From the NCBI GenBank assembly GCA_026986455.1, contig JALSON010000355.1, positions 1 to 6,770 on the forward strand: a DNA stretch of 6,770 bases, in the 5' to 3' direction. The notes beneath the pieces were generated by a model. The model was given only the letters and a program-made list of their open reading frames with translations. It searched no databases and had not been told where the DNA came from. Source of the stretch: Thermococcaceae archaeon. GTDB taxonomy: Archaea; Methanobacteriota_B; Thermococci; Thermococcales; Thermococcaceae. The translations under genes and the position numbers were made by a program. Positions 1-6,770 of this stretch are shown here, in pieces (within the stretch, counting starts at the first letter, position 1; each line of letters starts with the position of its first letter).

Positions 1-61
1 GGTGGACTCGAGATCCACTGGGCGTGTGCCCGCCAGGGTTCAAATCCCTGCCCCGGCGCCA
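1..61 (+). tRNA. tRNA-Ser (anticodon CGA), 3' part, 5' end outside the window
   Basis: This is the 3' two thirds of a serine tRNA that reads UCG codons. The anticodon stem pairs bases 2-6 with 14-18 around a 7-base loop, with anticodon CGA at 9-11. A long variable arm follows (GGGC 20-23 pairs with GCCC 28-31), which is typical of the class II tRNAs Ser and Leu. The T arm is a 5-bp stem, 34-38 with 46-50, around loop TTCAAAT. The 3' acceptor strand CCCCGGC (51-57), discriminator G58 and an encoded CCA (59-61) complete it. The G discriminator and the CGA anticodon both point to serine. The acceptor 5' strand and D arm lie before the window. No intron is visible in the part present. Confidence 0.95.
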
Positions 62-73
62 GACTGCCGAGCC

Positions 74-85
74 CTCGCGGGTTTT

Positions 86-87
<2 letters not shown>
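74..87 (+). terminator. possible T-tract terminator of the tRNA gene
   Basis: A GC-rich stretch (CCCTCGCGGG, 72-81 area) is followed by TTTT at 82-85, about 20 bases after the tRNA CCA end. Archaeal RNA polymerase stops at short U tracts. The run is short and the stem weak, so this is tentative. It lies in the 24-bp gap between the tRNA and the converging map stop codon. Confidence 0.3.
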
Positions 88-2615
<2,528 letters not shown>

Positions 2616-2619
<4 letters not shown>

Positions 2620-3455
2620 TAGTGGTGGAAACCGAAGACCTGAGCTTCAAATACCGGAGGGCAGAGGAGTATGCAATAAAAAACATAAACCTGAAGGTTA
2701 GAAAAGGGGAGTTTCTCGGGATTTTGGGGGCAAGCGGAAGCGGCAAATCAACACTGTGCCTTACACTGAACGGCATCATCCCCAATTCAATAAAAGGGAA
2801 GTTTGAGGGAAATGTCTATGTGAAAGGGGTAAGCACGCGTGAGGTTTCCCCTGCAAAGCTCTCCACGACTGTTGGTCTCGTCCTCCAGAATCCGGAGTCC
2901 CAGCTCTTCAACATGACCGTCGAAGAGGAGATAGCATTCGGGCTTGAAAACCTCGGAATCGAGGCTGATGAGATAAGGAGGAGGATAAACTGGGCCCTCA
3001 AGATTACGGGGCTTCAGGGTCTCGAGAATGAATTTCCCCCGAATCTGAGCGGAGGACAGAAGCAGCGCCTTGCCATAGCGAGTGTTCTGGCAATGAGGCC
3101 GGAGATTATAGTACTCGATGAGCCGACCGCCCAGCTCGACCCGATTGGCAGGGAGCAGGTTCTCAGCCTGATTACCCTGCTGAACAAGGAACAGGGCATT
3201 ACAATAATTCTGGTTGAGCACAACACGGATTACATGCTGAGCTTTGCGGACAGGGTCATCGTCATGGATCGCGGGGAGATTATCATGGAAGGAAAACCGG
3301 AGGAGGTTTTTGAAGAGGCGGAACTTTTGAAAAGCCTTGGAATCAGGCTGCCTGCAAGCATAAAGATCGGGGCCGAGCTTAAACGGAGGGGCATTCTTGA
3401 GAAAGCTGCCATGACTGAAGAAGAGCTTATTGAGGCCCTGAAAAATCGGCTGTGA
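2616..3455 (+). CDS. ABC transporter ATPase, EcfA/CbiO-like (energy-coupling factor type)
   Basis: A 279-residue cytosolic ATP-binding subunit with a complete active site: Walker A GASGSGKST (38-46), Q-loop QNPESQLF (Q91), signature LSGGQ (144-148), Walker B IIVLDE (164-169), D-loop QLD (173-175) and switch histidine H202. The QNPxxQLF motif and the C-terminal extension after residue 235 (LGIRLPASIKIGAEL) are typical of EcfA/CbiO ATPases, which power uptake of vitamins or of cobalt/nickel. No EcfT or substrate-binding S subunit gene is adjacent. The gene starts inside the trkH stop codon (ATGA), with GGTGG at 2604-2608, 7 bases upstream, so the two are almost certainly co-translated. It may serve an ECF transporter encoded elsewhere, or act on TrkH. 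The ATPase call is firm; the substrate is unknown. Its last 29 bp overlap the 3' end of the opposing gene. Confidence 0.9.
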
Positions 3456-4239
3456 GTGATTTTTCCTCTGTTATTGTGTACTTCAAATCACTCAGCTTCA
3501 GAAACATTTCAAATCTGAGCACGGGATTCTCAATTTCCTCCACGATTTTGAAGGCAGTATCGAGAAGCCTGAGGGCCTTTTCCTGATCCCTGCTGGCCTC
3601 AATGGATGCCATGTAGTAGAGGGCATTCGCCCTGTGGAACCGGCTTTCTATGTGCTGCAGGGTGACCTCGGCCTTTTCCAACTCTCCTGAAGCGTAGAAC
3701 ATCACCGCGAGCTGGGAGAGAATCAGATCAAGCTTCTTCCGGTTCCTGACGAGGTTCATGGCATATGCCGCCTTTGTTAGGATTCCGCTGTCTATCAGGG
3801 TTTTCACAATCTCAACCGTGATGTCGTCGTCCCCAAGTTCGGTAGCAATGTTAAGTGCCGTCTTCAGTGCAAAATCACTTTTCAGGTTCTCATCCAGCAT
3901 ATAGAATGCCACGGAGATATCCGCAAAGGCAAGGGCCTTCAGCCTGAGGTTTGTAATCCCGTTGGCTATTGGGATAAGGCTCTCAACGTAGCCCACCATG
4001 GCCTTCCGGAGATCCTCCTTCAGCTTCCCCTCTCTCTGAAGTTCCTTTATTGCAGCCAAGATACCCCGGACAAATACCCTGAGGCCCAGAAACATGTTGG
4101 GAACCAGCTTAACCCGGTCAAGCTCCTTCAGGGCTTCCTTAAACTCCCACTGATTAACAAGTTCCTCGATAACCTCAATCCTGTCACTATCCCTTTCCGG
4201 TTCCTTCTCTGGTTCAAACAGTTCATCGATCTTGCCCAT
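3427..4239 (-). CDS. hypothetical all-helical, TPR-like repeat protein
   Basis: I do not recognise this 270-residue protein as a named family. It has no signal peptide or membrane segment, so it is likely cytosolic. Residues 1-20 are acidic and probably disordered (EPEKEPERDSD). The rest is predicted helical with A/L-rich hairpins of about 30-40 residues, resembling degenerate tetratricopeptide repeats: roughly 100-138, 140-169, 170-202 and 204-241. Units such as LAVMFYASGELEKAEVTL (177-194) and ANALYYMASI...EKALRLLDTA (204-229) have the TPR spacing of small and large residues. Such folds usually bind partner proteins. The start ATG has GAGGGG 8 bases upstream (4253-4248) and lies inside the end of the CYTH gene (17-bp overlap), so it is the last gene of that cluster. 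The TAA stop is 29 bp inside the convergent ATPase gene. Confidence 0.85.
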   Translation of the reverse strand: MGKIDELFEPEKEPERDSDRIEVIEELVNQWEFKEALKELDRVKLVPNMFLGLRVFVRGILAAIKELQREGKLKEDLRKAMVGYVESLIPIANGITNLRLKALAFADISVAFYMLDENLKSDFALKTALNIATELGDDDITVEIVKTLIDSGILTKAAYAMNLVRNRKKLDLILSQLAVMFYASGELEKAEVTLQHIESRFHRANALYYMASIEASRDQEKALRLLDTAFKIVEEIENPVLRFEMFLKLSDLKYTITEEKSLTADFSGPQ

Positions 4240-4777
4240 CGTTCATGCCCCTCTGGAGAAGGAGTTCAAGGTAGGATCTCCTCTCAAATTTCCTTACTCC
4301 CAGATCCAGCAGCATTTTTTTAAGGTTCTCAACCTCCTGATCTATGCTAACGTCTCCCCCTGCGAGCTTTTCAATCTCAATGAACTTACCCAGACCCTCA
4401 ACTTCGTCAAGGGTTATCGTTATGCCCTTCTCCACATAGTACTTTTCCCGGGTCTTTTCAACGGAAATCACCTCCCTGAATCCGAGGCTGTGGAGAATAT
4501 CGATGTATGCATCCACATCGTTTATGGGAACCTCTATTTCCCTCCGGGTTTTTGAGATTCTGTCAAGCTTCGGCCCCTTGTAGGTAAGAAATGCCTCAAA
4601 ATGACCGTTGAATTTTTTAATCCTTATCCTGAGGGCTTCATCTGTTTCAGCGAAATCCCTGCACGGGTGCTGGAAGTATAGGTCTTCCTGCCTCTCCTTT
4701 CTCATGAACTCAAACCTTTCGCGCACCCTTTCAAAAATCCTGTCATCCGCATATCCCTTCAGTTCAATCTCTATCAT
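4223..4777 (-). CDS. CYTH-domain protein, CyaB-like (class IV adenylate cyclase / triphosphatase superfamily)
   Basis: A 184-residue CYTH triphosphate-tunnel protein, spanning a single domain. Seen in sequence: the N-terminal ExExK signature EIELK (3-7), then QEDLYF and the TDEALRIRIKK strand with R50 and R52. TYKGP (65-69), RREIEVP (78-84), EKTREKYYV (107-115) and TLDEVEGLGKFIEIE (122-136) follow, which together supply the acidic metal ligands and basic triphosphate contacts. Annotated relatives are called CyaB or class IV adenylate cyclase, but CYTH enzymes also hydrolyse tripolyphosphate, thiamine triphosphate or other 5' triphosphates. The sequence alone does not decide, and cAMP synthesis in this organism is unproven. 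The start ATG overlaps the amzA stop (ATGA), with GGAGGAG 8 bases upstream (4792-4786). Ten further upstream codons of open frame lie inside amzA and are rejected. Confidence 0.9.
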   Translation of the reverse strand: MIEIELKGYADDRIFERVRERFEFMRKERQEDLYFQHPCRDFAETDEALRIRIKKFNGHFEAFLTYKGPKLDRISKTRREIEVPINDVDAYIDILHSLGFREVISVEKTREKYYVEKGITITLDEVEGLGKFIEIEKLAGGDVSIDQEVENLKKMLLDLGVRKFERRSYLELLLQRGMNDGQDR

Positions 4778-5322
4778 CTCAGCATCTCCTCCAGTTTTTT
4801 CCGGCATGAAGTGCAGTAATCCCTCCCCTTGAGATCGGTATCAAGAATGGAATTTGAAAAATGCATAACACATTTCGGGTCAGGACAGTGAGTCAGTCCG
4901 AAAACATGCCCGAGCTCGTGCATGGCCTCCTTTACAGCCCTCTCCTTCAGGAGATTCCTGTCCCCGGGTTCCCCATAGAACTCGGGTCTCAACCTGTGCA
5001 GCGAGATTACCGCGGTTCTGAAGTAGGGATGTGCCAGGCCAAAGATGAAATTCATACCCTCCTCATAGAGGTCAGCATCCGTAATTCCCAGAACGGCCGC
5101 AGCCCTCCTGAGACCGCTGAGACCCAGAATAAATGTCCTCCCGAGGAACTGCCTCCTGGTCTCATTGTAGCCATCCATGAAAGGCCGGATGTCAATTTTA
5201 TGCAGAATCCTCACAGACAGCCCGAACCCTGAATAAAAGTCCCCAACATAAGCCGCCACTGCTCTTAGGACACTTCTCTCCACGAACTGCATCTCCACAG
5301 GGACTATCAGAATCTCCCCCAT
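4774..5322 (-). CDS. amzA: archaemetzincin, zinc metallopeptidase (M54)
   Basis: A small metzincin peptidase, 182 residues from the chosen start. The active-site block HELGHVFGLTHC (135-146) gives H135 and H139 as zinc ligands, E136 as catalytic base and H145 as the third ligand. The archaemetzincin cysteines follow: C146, C151, then the Met-turn M153, then CTSC (C170, C173), expected to bind a second structural zinc. I count 16 residues between the Met and the CxxC; the family pattern as I remember it has about 17. The N-terminus GEILIVPVEM fits the family's first strand. A GTG at 5370 opens the frame 16 codons earlier and overlaps the M42 stop. Those codons lack a ribosome site and cover an AT-rich promoter-like stretch, so I prefer the ATG at 5322. 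Natural substrates are not known to me. Confidence 0.92.
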   Translation of the reverse strand: MGEILIVPVEMQFVERSVLRAVAAYVGDFYSGFGLSVRILHKIDIRPFMDGYNETRRQFLGRTFILGLSGLRRAAAVLGITDADLYEEGMNFIFGLAHPYFRTAVISLHRLRPEFYGEPGDRNLLKERAVKEAMHELGHVFGLTHCPDPKCVMHFSNSILDTDLKGRDYCTSCRKKLEEMLR

Positions 5323-5350
5323 ATGCCTCAGATGAATTATGTAAAAAGAA

Positions 5351-5366
5351 AAGATAAACTTTCCTC
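5351..5366 (-). promoter_or_regulatory. probable internal BRE/TATA promoter of amzA
   Basis: On the minus strand, GAGGAAAG (5366-5359 area) is followed by TTTATCTT (5358-5351), in the gap just after the M42 stop codon. A transcription start 26-27 bases on falls near 5328, about 6 bases before the ATG at 5322. The spacing matches the near-leaderless map and trkH promoters here. If real, amzA and the two genes after it can be expressed without the M42 gene. Confidence 0.5.
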
Positions 5367-6404
5367 TCACGGGGTTAAGTCCATGGGTCTGAGCTCTTCG
5401 AGGAGGTGCTTTGCAAGCTTTACCGTGCTGTCGATATCCCTGAGGTCTGCGAGTTCAACCTGACTGTGCATGTATCTGATCGGCACCGAGAGCACCGCCG
5501 TTGCCATTCCCTCCCTGTTTATCTGCATTATGTTTGCATCGGTGCCCGTTGGCCTCGGGCTTGCTTCTACCTGGAGGGGAATGTCATATTTCTTGGCAAC
5601 CTCATCAGCAAATGCCCTTATCCGGGGGTTTATGTTTGGTCCAACGTCCATTACAGGGCCTTTCCCGAGCTCTGGAACTATTTTGCCCTTATCTCCTGTC
5701 TGCTTGGCAAATGTAACATCCATGGCGATGCCTATTTCAGCGTCTATCGCATACGAGGCAACCCTCGCACCCCTGAGGCCCACCTCCTCCTGGACGCTCG
5801 CAACGAAATACAGATCAGCAGTGTGCTCCTCAACGGCCCTCGCAGCCTCAATCATGGCATACAGGCAAACCCTGTCATCGAGATACGGGGTTGCAATCCT
5901 GTTTTCGTTGAGCCTCGTGAATGCGGGGGCAAACTCCCCTATAGTGCCGATTCTGAAGCCCATTTCTCCGGCTTCCTCATCGCTGTCAGCTCCAACATCC
6001 ACGACGAGAGTGTCCCAGTCAGCCGCTTTTTTCCTGTCCTCCGGCTTCTGGAGGTGCGGCGGTATGTGGCCAACAACGCCGAAACGCTCGCCCTTCTCCG
6101 TGAAGAACCTTATCCTCTGGGCGACGAGGGTTCTTGGGTCAACACCTCCAACGGGAACGATGTGAAGGTAGCCGTTCTTGTCTATGTGATTCACCATGAC
6201 TCCAATTTTATCCATGTGGGCCGCAACCATCACCTTCGGCCCTTCGCCTTTTTTGCGGGCTATAACATTGCCGAGCTTATCAACCCTGATTTCATCAACG
6301 TGGCCTTCCAGGGCTTCGATTACAGCATCCCTTATTCCCATAAACTCGTATCCGCTAACACCCGGAGCTTCCACAATCCTCTTCAGCAGCTCGATATCAA
6401 CCAC
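5367..6404 (-). CDS. M42-family metallo-aminopeptidase (TET-type; glutamyl aminopeptidase/endoglucanase annotation group)
   Basis: Cytosolic dinuclear-metal aminopeptidase that trims peptides, probably as a dodecameric tetrahedral (TET) particle as in Pyrococcus. It has 345 residues from the chosen start, typical for M42. Metal and catalytic positions (this numbering): AAHMD (H63, D65), YLDDR (bridging D176/D177), QEEVGLRG (catalytic E206 and ligand E207), MDVT (D229) and YMHSQ (H313). KPEDRKK (120-126), GGVDPRTL and PTGTDANIM are further M42 landmarks. The N-terminus [20 protein letters not shown] resembles the Pyrococcus TET2 enzyme as I recall it. The start is GTG at 6404, because GAGGTG lies 6 bases before it; a GTG three codons earlier lies inside that ribosome site. 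Many databases label this family endoglucanase, which is historical; peptidase is the better call. It is first in the minus-strand cluster. Confidence 0.94.
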   Translation of the reverse strand: MVDIELLKRIVEAPGVSGYEFMGIRDAVIEALEGHVDEIRVDKLGNVIARKKGEGPKVMVAAHMDKIGVMVNHIDKNGYLHIVPVGGVDPRTLVAQRIRFFTEKGERFGVVGHIPPHLQKPEDRKKAADWDTLVVDVGADSDEEAGEMGFRIGTIGEFAPAFTRLNENRIATPYLDDRVCLYAMIEAARAVEEHTADLYFVASVQEEVGLRGARVASYAIDAEIGIAMDVTFAKQTGDKGKIVPELGKGPVMDVGPNINPRIRAFADEVAKKYDIPLQVEASPRPTGTDANIMQINREGMATAVLSVPIRYMHSQVELADLRDIDSTVKLAKHLLEELRPMDLTP

Positions 6405-6410
6405 AGCAAC

Positions 6411-6416
6411 CACCTC
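6411..6416 (-). promoter_or_regulatory. ribosome binding site that sets the M42 gene start
   Basis: GAGGTG (extended GAGGTGGTT) lies 6 bases before GTG 6404. The alternative GTG start at 6413-6411 is part of this motif and would have no ribosome site of its own. Confidence 0.6.
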
Positions 6417-6451
6417 GTTTAGATTTCTATCTGAATGCTATGTCCGGGACG

Positions 6452-6465
6452 TTTAAAGGTTTTCG
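6452..6465 (-). promoter_or_regulatory. BRE/TATA promoter of the M42 gene cluster
   Basis: On the minus strand, CGAAAACC (BRE, 6465-6458) is followed by TTTAAA (6457-6452). The expected transcription start is near 6428, leaving a leader of about 24 bases that contains the GAGGTG ribosome site. It lies in the 71-bp gap after the stop of the preceding gene. CGAAAACCTTT is identical to the trkH promoter. Confidence 0.65.
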
Positions 6466-6475
6466 GTTGTTCCCT

Positions 6476-6766
6476 TCACAGGAGAACCTGAAGGAATGCC
6501 TCCTCATCCGGCTCCAGCTCCTCAATCTCCCATATGACTGTATTCCCCTCTATCCGAACGGTTCCCTTGGTGGCCCTCGCATCGGTTGCATTGATGTTCT
6601 TTTCATACCTGAAGTTCTTTAACCCCCTCAGCTTTGGGGCCTTGATTTTAACGAAATAATACTTGTCCAGCTGTTCTTCAAGTTTCACCGGCATGAAGAA
6701 AGCCACGTAGGATGTTCCTGCAAATATTAAAGCCGCAAAGATAACGATAAGTGCGATATATGGCAT
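6476..6766 (-). CDS. small membrane-anchored hypothetical protein, N-terminus possibly outside the window
   Basis: I do not recognise this gene. At least 96 residues are present. Residues 3-25 form one hydrophobic segment (IALIVIFAALIFAG...), a signal anchor or signal peptide. The remaining 70 or so residues are soluble and rich in beta-type alternation, ending in TVIWEIEELEPDEEAFLQVLL-like sequence. The W-x-I-x-x-L-x-P pattern is common in the last strands of extracellular immunoglobulin-like or DUF11-like beta-sandwich domains, so an outside-facing domain is plausible. The ATG at 6766 has only 4 bases upstream in the window, with no stop and no visible ribosome site, so the protein could begin earlier. 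It has its own stop 71 bp before the M42 start and reads in the same direction, but the promoter in that gap suggests separate transcription. Confidence 0.6.
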   Translation of the reverse strand: MPYIALIVIFAALIFAGTSYVAFFMPVKLEEQLDKYYFVKIKAPKLRGLKNFRYEKNINATDARATKGTVRIEGNTVIWEIEELEPDEEAFLQVLL

Positions 6767-6770
6767 GTTT

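Noticed and set aside
1..61. tRNA-Ser 3' end as an integration (att) site
   Set aside because: Housekeeping map begins 24 bp later, and I saw no integrase gene and no second copy of the tRNA 3' end in the window.
5367..6404. Endoglucanase function for the M42 protein
   Set aside because: The conserved residues are those of dinuclear metallo-aminopeptidases; the cellulase label for this family is a legacy annotation.
5406..6422. Long plus-strand open frame (338 codons) antisense to the M42 gene, plus a second one at 5470-6165
   Set aside because: Both are shadows of a well-supported gene in a GC-balanced coding region; neither has a promoter, ribosome site or recognisable motif.

Overview
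This window reads as the chromosome of a hyperthermophilic archaeon. All protein genes are of archaeal type, including a type II methionine aminopeptidase, a TET-like M42 aminopeptidase and an archaemetzincin. The 5' regions carry BRE/TATA boxes about 25-30 bases before short leaders, ribosome sites are GGTG/GGAGG-like, and the tRNA has an encoded CCA end. Base composition is roughly half GC, with frequent AGG/AGA and ATA codons. A member of the Archaeoglobales or a related euryarchaeal order is my best guess; this is inference from gene character, not a search result.

Layout from left to right. Positions 1-61 hold the 3' part of a tRNA-Ser(CGA), cut by the window edge. It faces the end of map (methionine aminopeptidase, minus strand). 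A 161-bp divergent region (977-1137) carries one promoter for map and one for trkH. Plus strand: trkH (K+ transporter membrane subunit) and an EcfA-like ABC ATPase share an ATGA stop/start overlap. This pair then collides with a minus-strand cluster, overlapping its last gene by 29 bp. Read in its own direction, that cluster is: an M42 aminopeptidase, archaemetzincin amzA, a CYTH-domain protein (CyaB-like), and an unrecognised all-helical repeat protein. At the right edge is a minus-strand gene for a small membrane-anchored protein whose N-terminus may lie outside the window.

How the genes may work together. Three unrelated metallopeptidases (MetAP, M42, archaemetzincin) lie in under 7 kb, which gives the region a protein- and peptide-turnover flavour. 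The M42-amzA-CYTH-helical repeat cluster is tightly packed (overlaps of 4 and 17 bp downstream of amzA) and probably shares a transcript. amzA also appears to have its own promoter in the 44-bp gap after the M42 gene. The trkH-ATPase pair is the most suggestive arrangement: an ABC ATPase with no membrane partner of its own in the window, translationally coupled to a Trk channel subunit, with no TrkA regulator beside it. No CRISPR array, insertion sequence, phage gene or stretch over 300 bp without a gene was seen. I do not see a clearly new defence or mobile system here.
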